Assembly (NCBI GenBank): GCA_022354845.1
Contig: CP031970.1
Location: forward strand, 1,674,001 to 1,738,000
Source: Streptococcus suis
GTDB lineage: Bacteria > Bacillota > Bacilli > Lactobacillales > Streptococcaceae
Direction: 5' to 3'
Length of the DNA stretch: 64,000 bases
Of this stretch, positions 1 through 6,722 are shown piece by piece. The stretch's first letter is position 1; every line of letters begins with the position of its first letter. A program made the position numbers and the translations under genes. The notes below the pieces were generated by a model. The model saw nothing but the letters and a program-made list of their open reading frames with translations. It ran no database searches and had not been told where the DNA came from.

Positions 1-725
1 CTCTGTAAAAAGATATAGATTCCCAAGAAGCATATAATATAAATAAAGAGAATAGTTACAGATCTAACATCAATACCTTTATTTTCTAACAATCGCCACC
101 CCAGGCGAGCGTAGTTATACGATGGCAAGAAAGTTGCAATCTGAGAAAGAAATTTTGGCATAGCTGCCACTGGCATCCATAAACCACCCAAAAAAGAAAG
201 CACTAAATATGTTATTGTTCCGATTGGTTGAGACAAACTATCTAATCTACCGATTAGCAAGGCCATAATTAAAAATACAACACTTCCAATATTTAGTGTA
301 ATTCCTATATTAATCGTTTCAAGTACTCCTAAATTGATTCCTTTATAAAGGTAGGCAACTACAAACATAAGGAATGTAAAAGCAACTGAGATCAACAAAT
401 ATGAAAATACATGACTAATCACATAATAAATAGAATTAACTGGAGATACTCTCAAATAAGTATACCATTTTTTTTTTCGTTCATCTGCAATTTTAGTACC
501 AAGGAGATTGATTGCATTCCCCATAATTCCAAAAGCAATCATAGAAATTAAACAATACTCTGACCACGGTACACCGTTAACATTAGCATTTTTAGGAAAA
601 ATCGCTGTATATATAATATAAAAAATGACAGGCAAAGCAATGATAAATAATACATATTTGGTATCTCTAAAAACCCTTTTTATATCCAACCATATTAAGA
701 AGAAAAGTCTACTCGCTTGAAACAT
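1..725 (-). CDS. ABC-2 type exporter permease, cut by the left window edge
   Basis: The frame opens with ATG at 725 (MFQASRLFF) and stays open to base 1, giving about 241 residues and several hydrophobic segments typical of an ABC-2 exporter permease. A motif near the end, GGLWMPVAAMP, resembles the conserved G-x-W-x-P segment before the last helix of this family. The start overlaps the 3' end of the ATPase gene by 17 bases, so the two should be translationally coupled and form one transporter. The likely role is export of the Cys-rich peptide encoded upstream, or immunity to it. That role is inferred from position only. The C-terminus and any further genes of the operon lie outside the window. 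Confidence 0.8.
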   Translation of the reverse strand, partial: MFQASRLFFLIWLDIKRVFRDTKYVLFIIALPVIFYIIYTAIFPKNANVNGVPWSEYCLISMIAFGIMGNAINLLGTKIADERKKKWYTYLRVSPVNSIYYVISHVFSYLLISVAFTFLMFVVAYLYKGINLGVLETINIGITLNIGSVVFLIMALLIGRLDSLSQPIGTITYLVLSFLGGLWMPVAAMPKFLSQIATFLPSYNYARLGWRLLENKGIDVRSVTILFIYIICFLGIYIFLQ

Positions 726-1590
726 TTTCTAATACCTCCATAAAATATTGACGTAGATTACTTTGATTCTTTTTTATAATCGAAATAGGAATTTTTCCTA
801 TAGATACTACTTCATCTATCATTTGATACTTAAATTCTATTTCAGAATCAGTCTCTTCAAAACTAAATTTTTTAATTACTTCTAATTGTTTTTGAGTTAT
901 TTGACTCTTATCTACTGAATACGATGAACGTTTTTCGATTTTATCCTGAACATTAGTCATTTTACTATCTGAAACTAATAGCCCCTTTGACAAAATAAGT
1001 ACTCTATTACAGAACTCAGAAACTTCCTCCATATCATGACTAATCAAGATTATTGTCAAATCTTTACTGAACGAAAATGTGTTTAACGTCTCCCAAAATG
1101 CTTTTTTTGATACTACATCCATCCCGACTGTTGGTTCATCCAATATAAGTACTTTAGGATTATTAATTATCGCAGTAGCAAATTGAACTCGCCTTTGTTG
1201 CCCACCTGATAAAGAGTCACAATATTTATTCTTCACTGTTCTTAAGTTAACACTATCTAAAATACTTTCGACTGATTTGGAATTGGTTGAAAAGCGCTTC
1301 ACCATATCTAACCATTCGTAGACCTTCATCTTCTCAGGCATAGAAATTTCCTGCAACATAACCCCAACATCAGATTTAATATCGAAATTCCTCTTAACCT
1401 CCCCAGAATCTTGAGAAAGTATACCTAAAATTATTTTTATTAAAGTGGACTTTCCTTCACCATTCAAACCCAAAAGTCCAATGATATCACCCTTGTTCAC
1501 AACCAAGTCAACACCTTTTAATATTTGTTTATTTTTGAATGATTTGGTAATATTTGATATTTCAAAAACATTATTCACTTTAATCACCAC
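709..1590 (-). CDS. ABC transporter ATP-binding protein of the putative peptide cluster
   Basis: The 293-residue protein carries a Walker A motif (GLNGEGKST, residues 41-49, with Glu where Ala is usual), a Q-loop, the signature LSGGQQRR, Walker B VLILDEPT and a switch His (ISHDMEE). The last 90 residues are an extension with no recognised domain. This arrangement is common in drug and bacteriocin exporters of the ABC-2 type. The called start is GTG at 1590 and overlaps the preceding gene. A second GTG at 1578 is better spaced from a GGTGG sequence and could be the true start. It is transcribed with the 88-aa gene and the permease, downstream of the attenuator hairpin. Substrate specificity cannot be read from the sequence. 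Confidence 0.88.
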   Translation of the reverse strand: MVIKVNNVFEISNITKSFKNKQILKGVDLVVNKGDIIGLLGLNGEGKSTLIKIILGILSQDSGEVKRNFDIKSDVGVMLQEISMPEKMKVYEWLDMVKRFSTNSKSVESILDSVNLRTVKNKYCDSLSGGQQRRVQFATAIINNPKVLILDEPTVGMDVVSKKAFWETLNTFSFSKDLTIILISHDMEEVSEFCNRVLILSKGLLVSDSKMTNVQDKIEKRSSYSVDKSQITQKQLEVIKKFSFEETDSEIEFKYQMIDEVVSIGKIPISIIKKNQSNLRQYFMEVLENVSSE

Positions 1591-1846
1591 CCAACATCAA
1601 AATTATTTTATTAACAAAATCTCTTTGAACAGAAGTAAATTCGGGAATATTACTCTCAATAAATGAATCTGTCAAATATATTGCGCACAAATTATTATCA
1701 ATATCTTCATGATTCCTGTTTTGTAAACTTTTCCAACACAATTCAAACTCTTTCTGTGGGAAATCTTTCAATTCATAAATATTTGTTCCATCCTTGATAT
1801 AGATTTTTTCCTCCGATGACATATAATAAGTAATATTTGTTCTCAT
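1580..1846 (-). CDS. 88-aa protein of unknown function in the peptide cluster
   Basis: This is a small soluble acidic protein of 88 residues. The ATG at 1846 is preferred over the upstream TTG at 1852 because GGGAG lies 8 bases before it. It has no signal peptide and no membrane segment. A beta-rich N-terminal half (residues 10-30, with IYIKDGTNIYEL) followed by helical sequence is loosely reminiscent of PqqD-like RiPP recognition elements, which bind leader peptides. I did not recognise a family, so this is only a hypothesis. It lies directly after the attenuator hairpin and overlaps the ATPase gene, so it belongs to the cluster and could be a leader-binding, maturation or immunity factor. 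Confidence 0.7.
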   Translation of the reverse strand: MRTNITYYMSSEEKIYIKDGTNIYELKDFPQKEFELCWKSLQNRNHEDIDNNLCAIYLTDSFIESNIPEFTSVQRDFVNKIILMLGGD

Positions 1847-1870
1847 ACTCAAAACTCCCTAATTTATGGA

Positions 1871-1923
1871 TAAAAAAGCACTATAGAATCCAATTGAAAA
1901 GCAATGAATCACTATAGTGCTTT
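1871..1923 (-). terminator. Hairpin with T-run: attenuator between peptide gene and exporter genes
   Basis: Perfect 12-bp arms (1875-1886 and 1912-1923, AAAGCACTATAG and its complement) are followed on the minus strand by a run of six T. It lies between the Cys-rich peptide gene and the 88-aa gene. It should end most transcripts after the peptide genes and let a fraction through to the exporter genes, the arrangement known from the sagA operon. Confidence 0.8.
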
Positions 1924-1951
1924 ATTGACAACTAATAATTGGGTTAAAAAA

Positions 1952-2092
1952 TTAACCACAACAACAGCAACATGGACAGCAGCATAATGTTACACTCCAG
2001 TTCATTTGGTCACTAGATAAGAAATCATCTGTATCTAGTTTTTTGACTTCAAAACCTTGTGTTTGAAATTCTGAAATTTCTAGTTGTTCCAT
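1952..2092 (-). CDS. 46-aa peptide with a poly-cysteine C-terminus, candidate RiPP precursor
   Basis: The 46-residue frame starts at ATG 2092, with AAAGGA 9 bases upstream inside the end of the preceding gene, and stops at 1952. The first 30 residues are acidic and Cys-free (MEQLEISEF at the start, LDTDDFLSSDQM at 19-30). The tail reads NWSVTL followed by CCCPCCCCCG, so eight of the last ten residues are cysteine. A leader plus Cys-dense core, an ABC exporter downstream and an attenuator directly after the gene match linear azole peptide precursors such as SagA in outline. No modification enzymes are visible in the window; they may lie past the left edge. A metal-binding peptide is the main alternative. 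The frame itself is well supported; the function is inferred. Confidence 0.72.
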   Translation of the reverse strand: MEQLEISEFQTQGFEVKKLDTDDFLSSDQMNWSVTLCCCPCCCCCG

Positions 2093-2098
2093 AACTTT

Positions 2099-2185
2099 TT
2101 ATCCTTTCCAAAACAAGAAAACAAGCCCATAAATTAAACCAGATAGCAATCCGTAAATTGCAAATGTTTGTTTGCAGGGTTTCAT
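2099..2185 (-). CDS. 28-aa single-helix membrane peptide
   Basis: The frame starts at ATG 2185 behind a strong AAGGAGG at optimal spacing and encodes 28 residues: a short basic start (MKPCKQTF), one hydrophobic helix (about residues 8-26) and an end of FWKG. The stop codon lies 6 bases before the start of the Cys-rich peptide gene, and the last codons supply that gene's ribosome binding site, so the two are translationally linked. It is the first gene of the putative operon. It could be an immunity peptide, a membrane-active peptide or a translational lead gene. I recognise no family. Confidence 0.65.
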   Translation of the reverse strand: MKPCKQTFAIYGLLSGLIYGLVFLFWKG

Positions 2186-2206
2186 ATAGGTTTCCTCCTT
2201 ATTGAT

Positions 2207-2240
2207 AATTTGTCACCTTTGACATTGTTAGTATAACTCC
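2207..2240 (-). promoter_or_regulatory. Candidate promoter and operator of the peptide operon
   Basis: On the minus strand a TATACT hexamer near 2235-2230 lies upstream of the 28-aa gene, with no good -35. Just downstream is a perfect inverted repeat, TGTCA-N4-TGACA (2211-2224), placed where a repressor would block transcription. The weak -35 fits an activator-dependent promoter. Confidence 0.4.
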
Positions 2241-2289
2241 ATCAATAAAATTTATGTTCTTTTGGTCTATAAGTTGCAAAAATCAACAT

Positions 2290-2560
2290 ATAAGATGCAC
2301 AGGGGTTTGGGGATTCTCCCCAAAATAAAATTGAACTATCAGTTAAAAGGGTCAATCTGACCTTTACTGATGTTTCTATTTTAATGATAGTGTGTATACA
2401 CTGTCTGAGCTCGCAAAGTCCTTTTGATATTTTAAGGACATTTCCGTACTTGATACGGTGCCGTACATTGTCCGTACAGGGAGTTTTCACGACGACATGA
2501 TAAAAAACGTTGATCAGCATCAGCGTTTTTGCTATCATATTTTAAAATGAGGTCATCAAA
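2290..2560. other. Repeat-rich noncoding block, candidate oriT/oriV of the element
   Basis: Between the peptide operon and the mob genes, about 390 bases hold no convincing gene but dense dyads. These are a 7-bp-arm hairpin TTGGGGA-TTC-TCCCCAA (2307-2323), a longer imperfect hairpin around AAAGGGTCA-ATC-TGACCTTT (2347-2366), GTGTATACAC, CCGTA-N5-TACGG, and three CCGTAC direct repeats at 2444, 2461 and 2472. MobC-like genes begin 20-30 bases to the right. This is where an origin of transfer is expected, and the CCGTAC repeats could be iterons for the DnaD-like replication protein. No nick site is assigned. Confidence 0.5.
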
Positions 2561-2575
2561 ATGACTGGAAGACTA

Positions 2576-2932
2576 TCACTTCTTAGCTATTCGTTGCTTG
2601 TCTTCCTTCAATTGTTTCTCCACAAATTCTACAAGTTCCTCCATCAACTGACCTAATTCCATCAAATCTTGTTGGGAAATTTTTCCAAACTGGGTTGCGC
2701 TTTTAGCGAGGCTATTAATTACTCTACCAACAAATAATAATCTACCTGTCAGCGACAAATATTCTGGAAAGCTCACTGTCCAGACTTCAAAATCAGGTTT
2801 TAATAACTGCTTTCTAGCAAAACGAGAAAAGTTTGAAAAACCATCTTGCTTCATTCGCTCTAACAGTTTTTGATTTTCTTCTTCAGACAAAAAGACTTGT
2901 TTAATAACATTCCTAATTCTCTTTTTAACCAT
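2576..2932 (-). CDS. MobC-like relaxosome accessory protein (second copy)
   Basis: The 118-residue protein has a short basic start, VKKRIRNVIKQVFLSEEE, followed by GFSNFSRFARKQLL at about residues 31-44. This resembles the ribbon-helix-helix and S-x-(Y/F)-x-R signature of MobC-type mobilization proteins, with a helical C-terminal half. MobC proteins bind oriT and help the relaxase open it. The gene overlaps the stop of the preceding MobC-like gene and lies next to the candidate oriT. The two MobC-like proteins share layout (basic N-terminus, then SN(F/Y)-x-(R/-)FAR/YAR) but little identity, so they may act as a heteromer. Confidence 0.65.
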   Translation of the reverse strand: MVKKRIRNVIKQVFLSEEENQKLLERMKQDGFSNFSRFARKQLLKPDFEVWTVSFPEYLSLTGRLLFVGRVINSLAKSATQFGKISQQDLMELGQLMEELVEFVEKQLKEDKQRIAKK

Positions 2933-3294
2933 TAAGTTCCCTTAGATAATAATTTTCGTCTCTTTTTCTTGTGGTAACGTGTTAACTGCTTTTCATAATT
3001 TGAAACTAGCCTTCTGCTATAGTCCATAGCTCTGTAGGCATGACTATCTTGAGACTGCTCTGCAATTTTAGATAACTGCCTTAAATTATTTTCAATGCGT
3101 CTCAGAGAATAAATCATTTCATCAAACTGAGTATCATCAAATTGAATAAAGAGCGACGTTTCCTTAAAGAGCATCCGACGAGCATAATTAGAGAATGTCA
3201 CTAATCCTGAATCATCCACTAACTGATTAAGGACTTCATTCTGCAACTCCGTCACATAAAACTTCTTTAAAATAGTTCTGACACGTTCAGACAT
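2932..3294 (-). CDS. MobC-like relaxosome accessory protein (first copy)
   Basis: The 120-residue protein contains RVRTILKKFYVTELQNEVLNQL and VTFSNYARRMLFKE (about residues 32-45), matching the DNA-binding part of MobC/RHH mobilization proteins, followed by a helical region rich in Arg and Gln and a basic tail (KKKRRK). Its start overlaps the end of the 96-aa gene by 8 bases and its stop overlaps the next gene's start, so it sits inside a tightly coupled operon. It probably binds the dyads at 2290-2560. No relaxase gene accompanies it in the visible part of the element. Confidence 0.65.
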   Translation of the reverse strand: MSERVRTILKKFYVTELQNEVLNQLVDDSGLVTFSNYARRMLFKETSLFIQFDDTQFDEMIYSLRRIENNLRQLSKIAEQSQDSHAYRAMDYSRRLVSNYEKQLTRYHKKKRRKLLSKGT

Positions 3295-3577
3295 GACGGA
3301 CCATCCTTAAATAGCTATCTGCCTGATTAGTATCATATCGTTTCAACTCTTCTACCAGTTCTAAATAATCGGTCAGTAATGCTTCTGATAAGTTCGGAAA
3401 ATCATTCTCTGAGGCCTGACAAATGATTTCAAGCTGATTTGTGATTTCTCTAATCGAAAAGCTATAGTCCTCTGTCTCACTTTCATAGTCCTTCTTGAGG
3501 GCCAGGTAGCGGTCGTACTCCTCTTGTGACTTAAAACCAGCCACTAACATATTCTCTAATTGATAATATACTGTCAT
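3287..3577 (-). CDS. 96-aa hypothetical protein of the mobilizable element
   Basis: A helical acidic protein (MTVYYQLENML at the start; many Glu, Asp and Leu; predicted coiled segments over residues 20-85), with no signal peptide and no motif I recognise. It is coupled by overlap to the downstream MobC-like gene and lies 14 bases after the replication gene. Small proteins in this position of mobilizable elements are usually uncharacterised. It might bridge the replication protein and the relaxosome, but nothing in the sequence shows it. Confidence 0.6.
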   Translation of the reverse strand: MTVYYQLENMLVAGFKSQEEYDRYLALKKDYESETEDYSFSIREITNQLEIICQASENDFPNLSEALLTDYLELVEELKRYDTNQADSYLRMVRHV

Positions 3578-3591
3578 CTCTAGTTATCCTC

Positions 3592-4416
3592 CTAATCTTT
3601 CCATAAATCCATAGCTGCTAAGAAATCTTCAGATACTTCCACATTTGAAATTTCCAATGGATGGTAGTCTTTTTCAGATGCTATCACTTGGTCAGCAGTG
3701 ATAAGTCCTCTAGCTTCCCAATTCGTTAGTATCCCTTTGACGTAACTCATGTTTTGTTTCCTTGATTCAAGCTCAGCTGTTTTCTGAATAGCTAACTGCA
3801 ATAAGGAATGTTCAACTGTTATTTCCTCTAGTAATACTTTCTCATGTTGGGTTAATTCTCGATGCCATAGCGTTTCCATTAACCAGATATCATCAGTCAG
3901 TCGTGATGAGATTGGATCATTATCTAATCCTATCTTATCTTGACTTAACTTATCTTTACCTATCCTATCTTTACTTATCTTATCTTTAATTATATTGAGG
4001 TTCCCATCTGGATCCAGACTGGTTCCAACTTGGAGCCGAGTAGTTTGAAGGTAATTGATTAAGCGTGGACCTAGATTTATCTTCTCTAACAATTGATTAT
4101 CCTTCAGATAATCGATAAGGAGTTGACGATGATTACTAGGTGTGTAACGGTCTGCTTTGATGGTATTCTGCTCAAAGAAATCCTTGATAAAGTAAACCAT
4201 CTCATTGTTTAACAAGAGTAAATACTGCTTAAGGGTTAATAAATTTAGGCTATCTTCATTGGCGTTAATCATTCGCATAATCGGAAATGCCTCAACAATC
4301 CCATCGTCATCCGCATTAACTACTAAGTGACAATAAAGGGCCTGTGCTTCAAGTGGTAGGCGTAGAAAGCGTTGCGTCTGCACCACTGTCTTACTCAACA
4401 TTCGTCTATTAGCCAT
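3592..4416 (-). CDS. DnaD-like / phage replisome-organizer-type protein
   Basis: The 274-residue protein has an N-terminal winged-helix region (MLSKTVVQTQRFLRLPLEAQALYCHLVVNADDDG) typical of DnaD-like and phage replisome organizer proteins. A low-complexity linker with repeated KDKISKDRIGKDK units follows at residues 145-165, then a DnaB_2-type region with SYVKGILTNWEARGL at about 225-240, the hallmark YxxxILxxW motif. Such proteins load helicase at an element's origin. It is the second gene of the minus-strand operon driven from the switch region. The linker is encoded by near-tandem short DNA repeats (3950-3990), a possible length-variable site. Confidence 0.78.
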   Translation of the reverse strand: MANRRMLSKTVVQTQRFLRLPLEAQALYCHLVVNADDDGIVEAFPIMRMINANEDSLNLLTLKQYLLLLNNEMVYFIKDFFEQNTIKADRYTPSNHRQLLIDYLKDNQLLEKINLGPRLINYLQTTRLQVGTSLDPDGNLNIIKDKISKDRIGKDKLSQDKIGLDNDPISSRLTDDIWLMETLWHRELTQHEKVLLEEITVEHSLLQLAIQKTAELESRKQNMSYVKGILTNWEARGLITADQVIASEKDYHPLEISNVEVSEDFLAAMDLWKD

Positions 4417-4424
4417 GCCCTACC

Positions 4425-4709
4425 TCATCTTTCATATTGCTTCAACCAACGTGTAACTGCTCGTTTATCGTAAAGAGTCACGCCATCAATGACCATTGTA
4501 GGCATTCCTTCTCGTGTCCATTTTTGAATCGTAGTCGTTGAAACATCTAACCAGCGGGATAAGGCAGACATCCGAACCATTGGCTTATAGAGTTCCTTAT
4601 CCTCTAAAGCACGTGCGATGGCACTACTAACCATCTCGTCATAGTAAGCTCTCAACTGTCTTTCCAATGATTTCGGTAGTTGTACAACTAAAGTGGTTTC
4701 ATCAGCCAT
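4425..4709 (-). CDS. Excisionase-like HTH protein, first gene of the element operon
   Basis: This 94-residue protein carries a MerR-like winged-helix segment at its C-terminus: LSRWLDVSTTTIQKWTREGMPTMVI, then DKRAVTRWLKQ (residues 48-92). That pattern is typical of excisionases and recombination directionality factors. The N-terminal half is helical and may mediate oligomer contacts. It is the first gene downstream of the repressed minus-strand promoter at 4775-4803 and faces the repressor gene, the usual place for an excisionase that is made only when repression lifts. It could instead be a plain transcription regulator. Confidence 0.7.
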   Translation of the reverse strand: MADETTLVVQLPKSLERQLRAYYDEMVSSAIARALEDKELYKPMVRMSALSRWLDVSTTTIQKWTREGMPTMVIDGVTLYDKRAVTRWLKQYER

Positions 4710-4763
4710 AAGATTACCTCATTTATATTTCTCAATTAAATAAACTCCGAAAATTTATTTATT

Positions 4764-4839
4764 ATTCATTTTGAATTATATATTCTTTTGGAATTTATGT
4801 CAACTATTTTTATTCAAAAAGAATTAAATGTGTTATAAT
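4764..4839. promoter_or_regulatory. Divergent promoter switch with three ATTC-N5-GAAT operators
   Basis: Three 13-bp palindromes of the form ATTC-N5-GAAT lie at 4764-4776, 4782-4794 and 4812-4824. The minus-strand promoter (TTGACA at 4803-4798, 17-bp spacer, TATAAT at 4780-4775) has one operator filling the spacer and one over the -10. The plus-strand repressor promoter has an extended -10 (TGTTATAAT, ending at 4839) with the third operator over the -35 position. This is a CI-type lysogenic switch layout. Confidence 0.75.
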
Positions 4840-4857
4840 ACTCTCAAGGAGGTATTT

Positions 4858-5376
4858 ATGACCAATCATATTGCAAAACTGATAGAAGAGAGTGGCAAAA
4901 AACTAACTGAGATTAGTTCTGCTACAGATATTGCTTATCCTACCTTATCGGGATACAATCAAGGCATTCGTCAACCCAAAAAAGGAAATGCTCAAAAATT
5001 AGCTGATTATTTTGGAGTATCTGTTGCTTACATCTTAGGACTTGACGATAATAGACAAGCGCCGTCAACTATGGACATTATCACAGACAGCTTTAAAGTT
5101 TCCGAGATTAGTTCTGTAACACCTTTTAAAAGCGATATGGAGAAGCTGAAGAAAGGAATTGAATTAGGGGAGATTCATTTGTCTATGCCCTTAAATGAGG
5201 GCTTCTCAGACGATTTTAGACGCATTTTAGCTCGTTACTTGGTTAATCATGAGGAAGAATTCATGAAAACCTTCACTAAACACATGAATAGTTTAAAACG
5301 TGAGTCAGAAATTTGGCAAACTTGGATTCAGACTGAAGAATACCGAATTAGGCAAGAAGATCGACACAAAAAATAA
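4858..5376 (+). CDS. CI-like XRE-family repressor of the element
   Basis: The start at 4858 is chosen because AAGGAGG precedes it at ideal distance; the frame is open 30 bases further upstream without a ribosome site. The 172-residue protein has an N-terminal HTH_3 domain (ISSATDIAYPTLSGYNQGIRQPKKGNAQKLADYFGVSVAYILG, residues 18-61) and a C-terminal region of about 100 residues without a peptidase signature I recognise. It probably binds the three ATTC-N5-GAAT palindromes just upstream and holds the excision, replication and mobilization operon silent. It is followed 54 bases later by the integrase gene on the same strand. Confidence 0.82.
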   Translation: MTNHIAKLIEESGKKLTEISSATDIAYPTLSGYNQGIRQPKKGNAQKLADYFGVSVAYILGLDDNRQAPSTMDIITDSFKVSEISSVTPFKSDMEKLKKGIELGEIHLSMPLNEGFSDDFRRILARYLVNHEEEFMKTFTKHMNSLKRESEIWQTWIQTEEYRIRQEDRHKK

Positions 5377-5430
5377 ACGAACAGTTTCTCAATTACATAA
5401 GCTCCGAAAACTTAGAAATGGAGAACTGTT

Positions 5431-6585
5431 ATGTCTATACATAAATACGAAACAAAAAAAGGATTTTTTTATTATGTTAGCTTTTATATCGGTTTAGATG
5501 AATACGGAAAAAAGAAGAGACATCTAAAACGAGGCTTTAAAACTAAAAAAGAGGCTAGGCTATATGAAGCTAGGCTAGAAACTGGTCAACTTTCAGATGT
5601 TCTAAAAGCATCCAAGCAAAATACCAAGATCAGCTATCAGGAACTATATCAAGAATGGTTCCAAGCTTATCAAAATACTGTTGAAGCTACCACTGCTGCA
5701 AAGACTAAGGATATATACCGCATTCATATCCTTCCAATTTTTGGTTATAAGACAATTAGTCGTATCAGTCCATTGGAATGTCAAAATTTTATTACAGAAA
5801 AATCAAAGACCTTCAAAAATATGAAGCATATCAAGTCTTACACATCTAAAATATTTGATTTTGCCATCAACATGAACTATATTGACAAAAATCCGATGGC
5901 TAATGTTATCATGCCAAAAATAAAAAAAGAGAAATCAGAAAACTTCTGGTCTCTTGAAGAATTGCATCGCTTTTTAAAAATCGTAAAAGAGATAGAACCC
6001 TATAAACACTTTGCCTTGTTTCGTTTACTAGCTTATAGCGGCTTACGGAAGGGAGAACTTTACGCTCTAAGATGGGGAGACTTAGATTTTGATAATAATC
6101 TACTAACTATCAATAAGAGTATCGGTAGGATTGATGGTCATGCTATCGAAAAAGGTACTAAAAATAGTTTTTCAGTTCGCTCAATATATTTAGATAGTGA
6201 AACCATTGACATCTTAAAGCATTGGCAAGAACTTTATAGGCAGGAACAAAATCAGTTAGCGATTTCAAAAATTGACCTTTCTAATGAGTACATGTTTACC
6301 TACTTGACAAACTCGGACCAGTTTGAACCTTTACATGCGGACTATCTCAATAATATCCTCAAACGGATTATCAGAAAATACAAGTTAAAACCTATCAGTC
6401 CACACGGATTTCGACATACTCATGCTACACTTATGACAGAAATCGGAATTGACCCAACTAATACCTCTAAACGTTTAGGGCATGCAAGTAGTCAAATGAC
6501 ACTTGATATTTATACCCATACAACAAAAACTGGAGAGCAAAACTCCATCAAAAAATTTGCGGACTATCTCAATCAAGCAAAATAA
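5431..6585 (+). CDS. Tyrosine recombinase (integrase) of the rpsI-associated element
   Basis: The 384-residue protein has an N-terminal AP2-like arm-binding region (FYYVSFYIGLDEYGKKKRHLKRGFKTKKEA), a SAM-like core-binding domain (about 70-160) and the catalytic domain with Arg in YSGLRKGEL, His-x-x-Arg in HGFRHTHATL, His in LGHAS and the nucleophile Tyr in DIYTHTT. All five classic residues are present, so it looks active. GGAGAA precedes the ATG. The gene ends 137 bases from the rpsI stop codon and points at it, which places the attachment site at the rpsI 3' end. Tyrosine integrases of streptococcal mobile elements commonly use the ends of ribosomal protein genes. Confidence 0.93.
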   Translation: MSIHKYETKKGFFYYVSFYIGLDEYGKKKRHLKRGFKTKKEARLYEARLETGQLSDVLKASKQNTKISYQELYQEWFQAYQNTVEATTAAKTKDIYRIHILPIFGYKTISRISPLECQNFITEKSKTFKNMKHIKSYTSKIFDFAINMNYIDKNPMANVIMPKIKKEKSENFWSLEELHRFLKIVKEIEPYKHFALFRLLAYSGLRKGELYALRWGDLDFDNNLLTINKSIGRIDGHAIEKGTKNSFSVRSIYLDSETIDILKHWQELYRQEQNQLAISKIDLSNEYMFTYLTNSDQFEPLHADYLNNILKRIIRKYKLKPISPHGFRHTHATLMTEIGIDPTNTSKRLGHASSQMTLDIYTHTTKTGEQNSIKKFADYLNQAK

Positions 6586-6607
6586 TATCTCTTGATTGAG
6601 ATTTTTT
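6572..6607 (+). terminator. Weak terminator after the integrase gene
   Basis: AATCAAG (6572-6578) pairs with CTTGATT (6591-6597), followed by GAGATTTTTTC. The first arm is inside the last codons of the integrase. Confidence 0.45.
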
Positions 6608-6663
6608 CTAGAATAAAGTTTCTAAAGGGTTATCAAAAAGGTTATCACAAGTTCAAAAACATC

Positions 6664-6698
6664 AAAAAAAGCACCTTGCGAAAACTTCGCAAAGTGCT
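6664..6698 (-). terminator. Terminator of the rplM-rpsI transcript
   Basis: Ten-bp arms GCACCTTGCG (6671-6680) and CGCAAAGTGC (6688-6697), one G-T mismatch, with a T-run on the minus strand. It lies just beyond rpsI and could also stop integrase readthrough. Confidence 0.75.
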
Positions 6699-6722
6699 CT
6701 GAAACGTTGATATAACTGGGTA

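Noticed and set aside
2242..2538. 98-codon minus-strand frame in the oriT-like block
   Set aside because: No ribosome site, unusual composition, and it is packed with inverted repeats that better explain the sequence.
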